Assembly: GCF_002423035.1 (NCBI RefSeq)
Contig: NZ_DIUM01000003.1
Span: forward strand, 87,989 to 108,567
Origin: Thiocapsa sp. UBA6158
Lineage (GTDB): Bacteria; Pseudomonadota; Gammaproteobacteria; Chromatiales; Chromatiaceae
DNA length: 20,579 nt
Reading direction: 5' to 3'
Program-made: the position numbers and the translations under genes
Shown here: in pieces, positions 14,559 through 20,579 of the stretch
Layout: each line of letters begins with the position of its first letter
How positions within the stretch are numbered: position 1 is the first letter of the stretch
The notes under the pieces: generated by a model
Databases searched by the model: none
What the model saw: only the letters and a program-made list of their open reading frames with translations
Told to the model about the DNA's origin: nothing

Positions 14559-15986
14559 TCAGGAGGTCGGTGCGCGTCGCGGCGGATAGATGAGGATCAG
14601 GTCGCCCGGATTCAGTCGCGTCTCGGCGAGCCGATTCCAGCGCTGGAGATCCTTGACGCTGACGCCATAGCGTTTTGCCAGTGTCTTGACCGAATCGCCC
14701 TTGGTGACCAGGTGCGTGATCAATGCGGAGTCGTCGGTCGCCTGGACCTTGAGCGTCTGGCCCGAGAGCAGTGACTCGCGAACGGAGACGCCGTTCAGCT
14801 TCGCGAGTGTGCGTGGCTCGATACCGTACGCGCGCGCGATCGAGGCGATGGTCTCGCCGCCCTTCACCGTATGCATCTTGTGGTGTTCGGCGCGCGCGAC
14901 CTTCGAGCGGGTCACGGCGCTGGATCGAGACTGGACCACGGAGGCCAAGGCCGGCATGATCTGGATCTGGCCCATCTTCTTGCCGATCCGCTGACCGGTT
15001 CCGGCCGGAACCAAGATGTGACCGGGGCCGTCGGGGGCCGTCCGTCCGAGCTTGAGGGCGGGGTTGAGTCGCTGCAGCTCGTAGAGCTGAACACCGGTCG
15101 CCGAGGCAACCCGGTTCAGATCGACCGGCTGATGCGTGCGGACCACCTCGAGCTGGGGGCGATCGGGCACCGGGGGAAGGTTGAGGCCGTAGCGGGTCGG
15201 TGCGGCGACCAGGCGTGCGGTGGCGAGGATCTGCGGGACGTATTGCTTGGTTTCGTTCGGAAGGTCGAGTGACCAGTAGTCGGTTGGCTTGCCGCTGCGG
15301 CGATTGGCGGCCTGTGCCGCAGCCACGCAACCCGGGCCGCAGTTGTAAGCGGCCATCGCGAGCGCCCAGTCGCCGTCGAAGCGTCGGTTGAGCTGCTCGA
15401 GATAGTCGAGTGCCGCGCCGGTGGAGGCCAGGGGATCGCGCCGCCCGTCGTACCAGGTATCTTGTCGTAAGCCCATCTCGAGCCCGGTGTAGGGCATGAA
15501 TTGCCAGATCCCGGCGGCCGCCTTGGGCGATGTGGCAACCGGATTGAACCGGCTTTCGACATGGGGCAGGAAGGCGAGCTCCATCGGCAGCCCGCGCCGC
15601 TCGATCTCGGTCACGATCATGTGCAGATAGGGCATCCCCTGCTGGGACATCCTGGAGAGATACTGAGGGTCTCGGCGGAAGCGCTCTGCGGTGCTGTCGA
15701 TGCGCGCGTCTGCGTAGAGATCGAGGGTCATCCCCGTGCGGACACGGTTCCAGAGGTCACCGTTCGAATCCGCACGCCCCGCACGCCCCGCCGTGCGTCT
15801 TTCCATGACCACCACATCCGTGGCCGGTCGGACGAATCCGTATTCGCGCGCCGACACCATGCCTGAGTAGCCGGAGTCTCCGAGGTCGTTCTCGACCGTG
15901 CGGGTCTCTGTCGCGCAACCGTTCAAGAGCAGCGTGAGAACGCCGAGCGCGCCGAGCGTGCGCGCCATACGAGCGGCATCGGGCAT
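14559..15986 (-). CDS. mltD: Membrane-bound lytic murein transglycosylase D with two LysM domains
   Basis: MltD cleaves peptidoglycan glycan strands, leaving 1,6-anhydro ends, in the periplasm. The 475-residue protein has a lipoprotein signal ending in L-N-G-Cys24, a Slt/goose-lysozyme-like domain (about 110-260) and two LysM peptidoglycan-binding repeats (about 372-415 and 425-467). The catalytic glutamate is Glu144 in HVESRFNP. It is followed by AAGIWQFMP (158-165) and AMAAYNCGPG (210-219), both hallmark motifs. E. coli MltD (about 450 aa) has the same order. ATG 15986 has AGGGGGG 4 nt upstream. The gene is divergent from the methyltransferase gene and heads a minus-strand run that includes a transpeptidase. 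Confidence 0.95.
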   Translation of the reverse strand: MPDAARMARTLGALGVLTLLLNGCATETRTVENDLGDSGYSGMVSAREYGFVRPATDVVVMERRTAGRAGRADSNGDLWNRVRTGMTLDLYADARIDSTAERFRRDPQYLSRMSQQGMPYLHMIVTEIERRGLPMELAFLPHVESRFNPVATSPKAAAGIWQFMPYTGLEMGLRQDTWYDGRRDPLASTGAALDYLEQLNRRFDGDWALAMAAYNCGPGCVAAAQAANRRSGKPTDYWSLDLPNETKQYVPQILATARLVAAPTRYGLNLPPVPDRPQLEVVRTHQPVDLNRVASATGVQLYELQRLNPALKLGRTAPDGPGHILVPAGTGQRIGKKMGQIQIMPALASVVQSRSSAVTRSKVARAEHHKMHTVKGGETIASIARAYGIEPRTLAKLNGVSVRESLLSGQTLKVQATDDSALITHLVTKGDSVKTLAKRYGVSVKDLQRWNRLAETRLNPGDLILIYPPRRAPTS

Positions 15987-16164
15987 GTTTCCCCCCTAGG
16001 AATTCCCGGTAAGTAATTGTTTAATCGCGTTTTCCAGGAATTAGGAAGGCATCATACCCAAAGCCGGCCATCAATTCCAGATCCGACCGCAGGAAATTCG
16101 GCCCACGCCTGCACGACACTGCGCTCAATCACGGTTAACATGCGTCCCTTCAAGAGGCATCGGA
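15987..16164. promoter_or_regulatory. Divergent promoter region mltD / methyltransferase
   Basis: On the minus strand TATGAT (16051-16056) is a good -10 candidate for mltD, with an expected start about 60 nt before the ATG. The matching -35 region (GGAATT, 16 bp upstream) is poor. No clear plus-strand promoter is visible; the methyltransferase ATG has AGAGG 7 nt upstream. Only the -10 call is offered. Confidence 0.35.
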
Positions 16165-16926
16165 ATGACTGTGCGCAAGGGTCCGGGTTCACCCCTGGCA
16201 GAACTACAAGACTGGTACCGGTTGCCGCTCGGAGCCGAGGTGGCGGCGCTCGAGAGCGCGTGCGTTCAGAGGCTGCTGAGCGACACCTTCGGCTATTACC
16301 TGGTTCAGATCGGCGTGACCGAGAGCTTTCGCGACGCGATGGCCTCGAGTCGGATCCGCCATCGCATCCTGATGCCCTGCGAGCAGCCCTCGGGTCACGG
16401 TGGACGCGAGATCGTCGGATTGCCGAGCCGGCTGCCGCTCGCGAGCGATTCGATCGATGCGCTCTTGCTGCCGCATACCTTGGATTTCTCGCCCGATCCC
16501 CAGGCGGTGCTCCGCGAGGCCGAGCGCGTCCTGATCCCGGAGGGGCGGGTGATCCTGTTGGGGTTCAATGCGCTGAGTGCCTGGGGCCTTTGGTCACTTC
16601 TGCACGGTTCCGGTACGCAGGTCCCCTGGTGCGGGCATTTCCGTACCGCATTTCAAATCGAGGTTTGGTTGTCCATGTTGGGTTTCGATATCGAGCGTCG
16701 CGAGCACATCATGTTTCGGCCGCCGTTCCGGCGCGCCTTGGGGCCGAGCTGTGCGGCATTCGATACCCTGGGGCGGCGCCTCTGGCCGATCCTGGGCGGC
16801 GTCTATTTGATCCGCGCCGTCAAGCGCGTGGCGACCTTGACGCCGCTGCGCCCGGCTTGGGGGCGCCGGTCGCTGTTGCGCGGCGGTGCGGCGGAGCCGA
16901 CGACACGCAGTGCCGGTCATGCCTGA
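16165..16926 (+). CDS. SAM-dependent methyltransferase, YafS-like
   Basis: The 253-residue cytosolic protein looks like a class I methyltransferase of the YafS type. It starts with LAELQDWYRLPLGAEVAALE (10-29). Motif I is represented by the strand YYLVQIGV (44-51), in place of a glycine-rich loop. SIDALLLPHTLDFSPDPQAVLREAERVLIPEGRVILLGFN (96-135) is the Methyltransf_11-type core up to motif III. The substrate is unknown. The ATG has AGAGG 7 nt upstream. Its stop overlaps the rnhA start by 8 bp. In E. coli and Pseudomonas a related gene sits beside rnhA and dnaQ, supporting the assignment. The last ~30 residues are Arg/Gly-rich and look disordered. Confidence 0.85.
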   Translation: MTVRKGPGSPLAELQDWYRLPLGAEVAALESACVQRLLSDTFGYYLVQIGVTESFRDAMASSRIRHRILMPCEQPSGHGGREIVGLPSRLPLASDSIDALLLPHTLDFSPDPQAVLREAERVLIPEGRVILLGFNALSAWGLWSLLHGSGTQVPWCGHFRTAFQIEVWLSMLGFDIERREHIMFRPPFRRALGPSCAAFDTLGRRLWPILGGVYLIRAVKRVATLTPLRPAWGRRSLLRGGAAEPTTRSAGHA

Positions 16927-17350
16927 CTGCGTGCGCGCTTACACCGACGGCGCCTGCAAAGGCAACCCCGGCCCCGGGGGCTGGGGTGTGCTGTTGCGAT
17001 GGGGCGAGGTCGAAAAGGAGCTCTGCGGCGGCGAGCGCGCGACCACCAACAACCGCATGGAGCTGATGGCGGTCATCATGGCGCTGGAGACCATGAAGCG
17101 TCCGACCTGTCTCGAGATCGTCACCGACTCCCAATATGTGAAGCGCGGTGTCGAGGACTGGATGCCGCGTTGGAAACGCAACGGCTGGCAGACGGCGGAT
17201 CGCAAGCCGGTGAAGAATCGCGACCTCTGGGAGCGTTTGGATGCGGCCATCGGCGCCCATCAGGTGCGCTGGAAGTGGGTCAAAGGGCATGCCGGGCATG
17301 TCGAGAACGAGCGTGCGGATCGACTGGCGAATCGAGGAATCGGGGGCTGA
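16919..17350 (+). CDS. rnhA: Ribonuclease HI
   Basis: RNase HI cuts the RNA strand of RNA-DNA hybrids, removing R-loops and primers. The 143-residue protein carries all catalytic positions at the same numbers as E. coli: Asp10 in YTDGACKGNPG, Glu48 in NNRMELMA, Asp70 in TDSQYVK, His124 in KGHAGH and Asp134 in ERADRLA. The basic handle region (WKRNGWQTADRKPVKN, 85-100) is present. I start at ATG 16919, which gives this numbering; an in-frame ATG at 16886 adds 11 residues inside the methyltransferase gene. The start overlaps the upstream stop by 8 bp, so translation is probably coupled. It is slightly shorter than E. coli RNase HI (155) at the C-terminus. Confidence 0.97.
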   Translation: MPDCVRAYTDGACKGNPGPGGWGVLLRWGEVEKELCGGERATTNNRMELMAVIMALETMKRPTCLEIVTDSQYVKRGVEDWMPRWKRNGWQTADRKPVKNRDLWERLDAAIGAHQVRWKWVKGHAGHVENERADRLANRGIGG

Positions 17351-17406
17351 GTCGCGTTCGGCAGGAGATGCGCGGTTTTCGAATCGATTCTGCGTCGCCT
17401 GACTCG

Positions 17407-17424
17407 GTTTGCGTCGGCGCAAAC
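17407..17424 (+). terminator. Hairpin between rnhA and dnaQ
   Basis: GTTTGCG (17407-17413) and CGCAAAC (17418-17424) form a perfect 7-bp stem with a TCGG loop, 56 nt after the rnhA stop. No T run follows directly; TTTT and TTT occur 17-27 nt later. It may be a weak terminator, or a processing or stability element. Confidence 0.35.
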
Positions 17425-17450
17425 GCGATTCGGACAGCGAAATTTTCCTC

Positions 17451-17539
17451 TTTAAACCGCGGCAGGTACGGGCCATTTGGAGTCTGCGTGGATTCGCTTT
17501 CCCGCAACGCAGCGGTTTTCACTTTGGACGCGGTTTAAA
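17451..17539. repeat. 11-bp perfect inverted repeat around the dnaQ leader
   Basis: TTTAAACCGCG (17451-17461) and CGCGGTTTAAA (17529-17539) are exact reverse complements 67 bp apart. The last A of the right arm is the first base of the dnaQ ATG. A smaller CTGCGT/ACGCAG pair (17484-17489, 17507-17512) nests inside. If transcribed, the arms could fold and hide the dnaQ start. If the left TTTAAA is a -10 box (TTCGGA lies 16 bp upstream), the arms could instead be operator sites. Confidence 0.55.
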
Positions 17540-18261
17540 TGAGACAGATCGTGCTCGATACCGAGACCACAGGTCTCGATCCCCAGGCCGGCCATCGCAT
17601 CATCGAGATCGGATGCGTCGAGCTGATCGACCGCCGCCTGACTGGACACAACTTCCACCGCTATCTCCAGCCGGATCGGCAGATCGACGCGGGCGCCTCG
17701 GATGTGCACGGCATCACCAACGCCTTTCTCGCCGACAAGCCGCGCTTTGCCGAGGTCGCCGAGAGCTTCCTGGACTATGTGGAGGGGGCCGAGCTGATCA
17801 TCCACAACGCGGCCTTCGATCTCGGGTTTCTCGATCGCGAGATTGCCGTCTGGAATGCCGAGGCACCGCGGATCGGGGATCTGTGCGAGATAACGGACAC
17901 GCTGCTCATGGCCCGGCGCATGCATCCAGGGCAGCGCAACAGCCTCGATGCCCTGTGCAAGCGCTACGGCGTGGATCATCGCCATCGCGACCTGCACGGC
18001 GCTCTGCTCGATGCCGAGATCCTAGCGGATGTCTATCTCGCCATGACCGGAGGGCAGGTGGCCTTGAGTCTCGGGGAGGAGCTTGCGACACCGTCTCGCT
18101 CCGGGGAGGAGGTTCGGCATCGCGGCCGGCTCGATCCGAGTCGGCCGCGACTGCGCGTGGTCACCGCCGACCCGGCCGCGCTCGCCGCCCACGCCGAGCG
18201 TCTCGCGGCGATCCAAGCGGCAAGTGCCGACGGTTGTCTTTGGCTTCGCGTCGCAGGATGA
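17539..18261 (+). CDS. dnaQ: DNA polymerase III epsilon subunit (3'-5' proofreading exonuclease)
   Basis: DnaQ is the proofreading subunit of the replicative polymerase core. The 240-residue protein (E. coli 243) contains the three exonuclease motifs of the DEDDh class: Asp7 and Glu9 in LDTETTGLD, Asp94 in HNAAFDLGFLD, and His153 plus Asp158 in HGALLDAEIL. A Q-V-A-L-S-L segment (173-178) just after the nuclease domain is a good candidate for the beta-clamp-binding motif. The remaining ~60 residues should include the alpha-binding tail. The ATG has only a weak ribosome site and lies at the end of an inverted repeat. In E. coli rnhA and dnaQ are divergent; here they run in the same direction, 188 bp apart. 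Confidence 0.95.
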   Translation: MRQIVLDTETTGLDPQAGHRIIEIGCVELIDRRLTGHNFHRYLQPDRQIDAGASDVHGITNAFLADKPRFAEVAESFLDYVEGAELIIHNAAFDLGFLDREIAVWNAEAPRIGDLCEITDTLLMARRMHPGQRNSLDALCKRYGVDHRHRDLHGALLDAEILADVYLAMTGGQVALSLGEELATPSRSGEEVRHRGRLDPSRPRLRVVTADPAALAAHAERLAAIQAASADGCLWLRVAG

Positions 18262-18464
18262 CGCCGCCACGGCCCAAACCGCGTCCAGCGCAAAATGCGT
18301 CATCTCAATCTTGGGTGGTCTTGGGGGCTGCAGTCTCGGTGGCGATGCGGTTCGGAATTCTGGTTTTTTAAGCTCCTAAACTGCGCCGACTCCAAGGATT
18401 GTCGATCGCTCCGGGCCCGATCCAGGCCGACGAGCATCTCAAACCGCACCGGGTGCAGTTTCGT
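18262..18464. other. Convergent intergenic region dnaQ / fnr
   Basis: This 203-bp gap holds no gene. On the plus strand CCAAACCGC (18274-18282) and GCGGTTCGG (18347-18355) could pair at 8 of 9 positions, followed by a T6 run (18364-18369). This is a loose candidate for the dnaQ terminator. The hairpin near the fnr stop is listed separately. Confidence 0.4.
18441..18461. terminator. Hairpin just after the fnr stop
   Basis: AAAC-C-GCAC (18441-18449) pairs with GTGC-A-GTTT (18453-18461) around a CGG loop, giving eight pairs and one mismatch. It lies 3 nt past the fnr stop on the minus strand. Terminal A/T pairs give short T stretches on either strand, so it may act in both directions, but no long T tract follows. 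Confidence 0.5.
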
Positions 18465-19223
18465 TTAGCTCTGCTGCTGTTGGCGCCGATTCTGCCCGGC
18501 GCCGCCCACCAATGACTCCAGCATGCCCACGTCGAGCAGTTGGATGTGCTTGCGGTCGACGTTCATCAGGCCGTCGTCCTGGAAGCGCGTGAAGAGTCGG
18601 CTGACGGTCTCGACGGCGAGACCCAAGTAATTGCCGATCTCATGCCGAGACATGCTCAGATAGAAATCGGTGGCGGACAGCCCGCGTTTGTGCAGGCGTT
18701 TGGAGAGGCTGAGCAGGAAGGCGGCGAGCCGCTCTTCGGCGTTCTTCTTGCCGAGCAGCAAGAGCATATCGGTGTCGTGCCCGATCTCTTTGCTGAGCAG
18801 ACGGAACATCTGATGCTGCAGACTGGGGATGGTTGCGGTCAGCTCTTCGAGCCGGGTAAACGGGAGCTCGCAGATGGCGGACGTCTCGAGCACCTTTGCC
18901 GAGCAGGCGTGGATGTCCTTGTCGATGGCATCTAGCCCGATCACCTCGCCGGGGAGATGGAAACCCAGCACCTGTTCGCCGCCCTCGGGGCTGGGTGCGA
19001 AGGTCTTCACGGAGCCGGTTTTCACGACATAGAGCGAGCGAAATCGGTCCCCGTCGCGAAACAGAAAGTCCCCCCTGTGGAGCGGGCGTGTGCGTTTTAC
19101 GATCTCGTCGAGCCGCTCGACATCGTCCGGTGCAAGACCCATGGGCAGGCAGAGCGACGACAGTGAACAATTCCTGCAGGCGATGCGAATCGACTCCAGC
19201 GAGATGACTTTATGGTGGCTCAC
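18465..19223 (-). CDS. fnr: FNR-type oxygen-sensing transcription regulator
   Basis: FNR is a CRP-family activator/repressor that dimerises and binds DNA when its oxygen-labile [4Fe-4S] cluster is intact. The 252-residue protein has the N-terminal cysteines Cys16, Cys19 and Cys25 (ACRNCSLSSLC) and the internal fourth ligand Cys118 in SAICELPF. It continues with a cyclic-nucleotide-binding-like barrel (about 35-130), a long dimer helix with KKNAEERLAAFLLSLSKR (159-176), and a helix-turn-helix (about 191-213) with the recognition segment VETVSR. These are the E. coli FNR determinants, predicting TTGAT-N4-ATCAA sites. The start is GTG 19223, with GAGGGT 7 nt upstream. A perfect FNR box lies 45 bp upstream, suggesting autoregulation. 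The Gln-rich tail (RRQQQQS) is likely disordered. It is convergent with dnaQ. Confidence 0.95.
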   Translation of the reverse strand: MSHHKVISLESIRIACRNCSLSSLCLPMGLAPDDVERLDEIVKRTRPLHRGDFLFRDGDRFRSLYVVKTGSVKTFAPSPEGGEQVLGFHLPGEVIGLDAIDKDIHACSAKVLETSAICELPFTRLEELTATIPSLQHQMFRLLSKEIGHDTDMLLLLGKKNAEERLAAFLLSLSKRLHKRGLSATDFYLSMSRHEIGNYLGLAVETVSRLFTRFQDDGLMNVDRKHIQLLDVGMLESLVGGAGQNRRQQQQS

Positions 19224-19267
19224 GGCATCGACCCTCGATCTTCGGTCGGCAGATTTTGAACCGTCGC

Positions 19268-19281
19268 TTGATCTGGATCAA
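19268..19281. promoter_or_regulatory. Perfect FNR box upstream of fnr
   Basis: TTGATCTGGATCAA is an exact TTGAT-N4-ATCAA site. The symmetry extends to nine bases on each side (19264-19285). It is centred about 51 bp before the fnr GTG. A minus-strand -10 candidate GATAAT (19288-19293) lies just upstream, so the box would cover about +1 to +15 of the transcript, a repressing position. A good -35 for this promoter is not evident. Confidence 0.85.
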
Positions 19282-19337
19282 GCGAAGATTATCTTCTTGT
19301 CATCGGTCCGACCGGCACCCGCAAAACACCCGCAAAA

Positions 19338-19365
19338 AAGGCCGCGCCCTCGCGGGCGCGGCCTT
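19338..19365 (-). terminator. Intrinsic terminator of the sulfur globule gene
   Basis: A perfect 12-bp stem (19338-19349 with 19354-19365) has a 4-nt loop. On the minus strand the stem runs straight into TTTTTT (19334-19339), the textbook intrinsic terminator form. It lies 29 nt after the 19395 stop and insulates fnr from the sulfur globule gene. Confidence 0.93.
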
Positions 19366-19394
19366 GACGCGAGCATGCCGAATCTGCGTTTGGT

Positions 19395-19781
19395 TTACTT
19401 TGCTTCGCCGGTCGCCGGCGCGGCGGGAGCGGCATAGGGCGCGCCGTAGTAGGGGACGCCGTAACCCGGATAGCCGTAACCGTAGCCGGGGTAACCGTAG
19501 CCGTAGCCCGGATAGCCGTACCCGTAACCGCGTCCGTACCCGTAGCCGCGACCACGGCCATAGCCGCGACCGCCGCCGCTCATATTCATGTTGAAGTCGC
19601 CCCAGCCGTCGCCGAGCATGTCGCCGAACAGGTCACCGAGGCCGGAGCCGTAGCCGGGGCCGTAGCCGCCGTAGCCCGGACCACCCCAGCCAGGTCCCCA
19701 CCAGGCCTGCGCCGGGCTCACGGCGAAGGCGGCGGCACCTGCGATGGCGGCTGCACCCATCAATCTTGCTGTCTGACGCAT
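19395..19781 (-). CDS. Sulfur globule protein, CV1/CV2 (SgpA/SgpB) type
   Basis: The 128-residue preprotein has a signal peptide (basic start, Ala-rich core) with likely cleavage after AQA at residue 26. The ~102-residue mature part is dominated by Gly, Tyr, Trp and Pro. It begins with WWGPGWGGPGYGG, passes through an acidic GDLFGDMLGDGWGDFNMNMSGGG segment, then GYGRGRGYGYG and three GYGYPGY-like repeats, and ends in an Ala/Pro-rich tail. This composition and order fit the sulfur globule envelope proteins of Chromatiaceae, which coat sulfur stored in the periplasm during sulfide or thiosulfate oxidation. The start is ATG 19781, with AGAGGAG 8 nt upstream. It has its own promoter candidate and a strong terminator. 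No cysteine is present, as expected for the family. A generic Gly-rich wall protein is the alternative. I cannot tell SgpA from SgpB. Confidence 0.85.
   Translation of the reverse strand: MRQTARLMGAAAIAGAAAFAVSPAQAWWGPGWGGPGYGGYGPGYGSGLGDLFGDMLGDGWGDFNMNMSGGGRGYGRGRGYGYGRGYGYGYPGYGYGYPGYGYGYPGYGVPYYGAPYAAPAAPATGEAK
19459..19521. repeat. Three 21-bp tandem repeats inside the sulfur globule gene
   Basis: Units at 19459-19479, 19480-19500 and 19501-19521 are near-identical 21-mers of the type CCGTAGCCCGGATAGCCGTA plus one base. Each encodes seven residues (GYGYPGY register) on the minus strand. Such arrays can change copy number by slippage without shifting the frame. Confidence 0.85.
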
Positions 19782-19907
19782 CGTTGACGCTCCTCTTTTT
19801 AGTTCATCAGTCTTCGACATCGATCAAGGCCGCTGCGACGGCGCCCGATCCTGACGAGCGCCTGCAACGCCGAGAGGGTGTGTCTCGCCGATCGCGAAAC
19901 CGTGCCG

Positions 19908-19937
19908 ACTATAGAACACCTCTTCGGGTCTTGTGAA
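19908..19937 (-). promoter_or_regulatory. Promoter candidate for the sulfur globule gene
   Basis: On the minus strand TTCACA (19937-19932) and TATAGT (19913-19908) each match consensus at five of six bases and are 18 bp apart. The predicted start near 19901 gives a leader of about 120 nt before the ATG at 19781. Its -35 overlaps that of the divergent pyrG promoter candidate. Confidence 0.55.
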
Positions 19938-19960
19938 GGTCTCGCCTTTACACGTATACA
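19931..19960 (+). promoter_or_regulatory. Promoter candidate for pyrG with inverted repeat
   Basis: TTGTGA (19931-19936) and TATACA (19955-19960) are 18 bp apart on the plus strand. Between them TGTGAAGG (19932-19939) and CCTTTACA (19945-19952) form a 7-of-8 inverted repeat that could be an operator. The predicted leader to the pyrG ATG is about 140 nt. Confidence 0.4.
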
Positions 19961-20008
19961 CGGAGCTGTCCTCTGTCGGAGTGCACCACGTTTTCTGTCG
20001 AGCCCCTT

Positions 20009-20056
20009 CCGAGCAGCGGCTCGGCGGCATTCGCATTGAGCAGATGCGGGGTTTTT
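20009..20056 (+). promoter_or_regulatory. Two small hairpins and a T5 run in the pyrG leader
   Basis: CCGAGC/GCTCGG (20009-20014 with 20019-20024) and CGCAT/ATGCG (20032-20036 with 20044-20048) are followed by GGGTTTTT (20049-20056). The second stem plus T run resembles a weak intrinsic terminator before the pyrG start, so leader attenuation is possible. The stem has only five pairs, so chance is a real alternative. Confidence 0.3.
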
Positions 20057-20109
20057 GGTAGCTTGTTGGCGGATCCGGGCCACTGCCCTCGACTGCCTCC
20101 TCTACCCCC

Positions 20110-20579
20110 ATGACCAAGTTCATCTTCATCACCGGCGGTGTCGTCTCGTCGCTCGGTAAAGGCATCGCGTCGGCGTCTCTCGGGGCGCTTCTGGAGGCTC
20201 GCGGCCTGCGGGTGACCATGATCAAGCTCGATCCCTATATCAACGTGGATCCGGGCACCATGAGTCCGTTCCAGCACGGCGAGGTCTATGTGACCGACGA
20301 CGGGGCCGAGACCGACCTCGACCTCGGCCATTACGAGCGCTTCACCGGCCGGTCGGCGAACCAGCAGGACAACATCACCACCGGGCGCATCTACAAGAAC
20401 ATCATCGAGAAGGAACGCCGCGGCGATTATCTCGGCGCCACCGTCCAGGTGATCCCGCACGTCACCGACGAGATCAAGAACTTCGTGCTGGAAGGCAATG
20501 ACGACTATGATTTCGTGCTCTGCGAAATCGGCGGCACGGTCGGCGACATCGAGGCGATGCCCTTCCTCGAGGCGATCCG
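20110..20579 (+). CDS. pyrG: CTP synthase, 5' part (runs off window)
   Basis: CTP synthase converts UTP to CTP using ATP and ammonia from glutamine. Only the first 156 residues of about 545 are in the window, all within the N-terminal amidoligase domain. Visible are the start MTKFIFITGGVVSSLGKG (1-18) with its P-loop, IKLDPYINVDPGTMSPFQHG, GEVYVTDDGAETDLDLGHYERF, and CEIGGTVGDIEAMPF near the window end. These are near-invariant in the family. The ATG at 20110 fits the family start exactly; the ribosome site is weak (CTCC and CCCCC just upstream). It is divergent from the sulfur globule gene, separated by 328 bp holding both promoter candidates. Confidence 0.97.
   Translation, partial: MTKFIFITGGVVSSLGKGIASASLGALLEARGLRVTMIKLDPYINVDPGTMSPFQHGEVYVTDDGAETDLDLGHYERFTGRSANQQDNITTGRIYKNIIEKERRGDYLGATVQVIPHVTDEIKNFVLEGNDDYDFVLCEIGGTVGDIEAMPFLEAI

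Noticed and set aside
19440..19600. Repeats as a possible CRISPR array
   Set aside because: The units are contiguous 21-mers without spacers and encode the Gly/Tyr repeats of an exported protein.
19815..19836. Second FNR-like site in the sulfur globule leader (TTGATCGATGTCGA)
   Set aside because: Only three of five bases fit in the second half-site, and it lies about 70 nt downstream of the predicted start.

Overview
The window is a 20.6-kb piece of a high-GC gammaproteobacterial chromosome. The best guess is a purple sulfur bacterium (Chromatiaceae). The strongest pointer is a small exported Gly/Tyr/Trp-rich protein at 19395-19781 that looks like a CV1/CV2-type sulfur globule envelope protein. 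It sits next to a four-cysteine FNR regulator. The remaining genes are typical gammaproteobacterial core genes. No phage, transposase, CRISPR array, rRNA or toxin system is visible.

Layout. Positions 1-24 are the 3' end of a tRNA-Asp. Next comes ppiD (periplasmic folding factor, +), which converges on fabI (enoyl-ACP reductase, -) across a GC-rich palindrome. Positions 3173-10000 hold a four-gene peptide-type ABC importer operon (+): a lipoprotein solute-binding protein, two permeases and a double ATPase. Its second permease is separated from the first by a 25-nt imperfect inverted repeat. From 10106 comes a degenerate receiver-EAL protein (+). It is followed by a 593-bp gene-free stretch whose end is the structured leader of a cold-shock protein gene (12043-12255, +).

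Positions 12447-15986 are a minus-strand run, in transcription order: mltD (lytic transglycosylase), a DUF2237 protein, an L,D-transpeptidase-like YkuD protein, a PsiE-family membrane protein and mobA. The last four overlap or nearly touch, so they are probably co-translated. Divergent from mltD are a YafS-like methyltransferase, rnhA and dnaQ (+). Then fnr (-) converges on dnaQ, followed by the sulfur globule gene (-) and the 5' part of pyrG (+), which runs off the window end.

The frame tRNA-Asp / ppiD / fabI / ABC importer / mltD / methyltransferase / rnhA / dnaQ resembles, from memory, the block seen in Pseudomonas. Here it is interrupted by the EAL-csp-mobA segment, and gloB is not present between mltD and the methyltransferase.

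I did not find a wholly new system. The most interesting items are: (i) the inverted-repeat element between the two permease genes, bridged by a 52-codon leader frame with stop/start overlaps at both ends; (ii) the short receiver-EAL protein with degraded catalytic motifs; (iii) a perfect FNR palindrome at the predicted fnr transcription start; (iv) divergent sgp/pyrG promoters whose -35 boxes overlap; (v) an 11-bp perfect inverted repeat ending on the dnaQ start codon; and (vi) three consecutive hairpins in the cold-shock leader. All promoter, terminator and family calls are by eye and without database searches.
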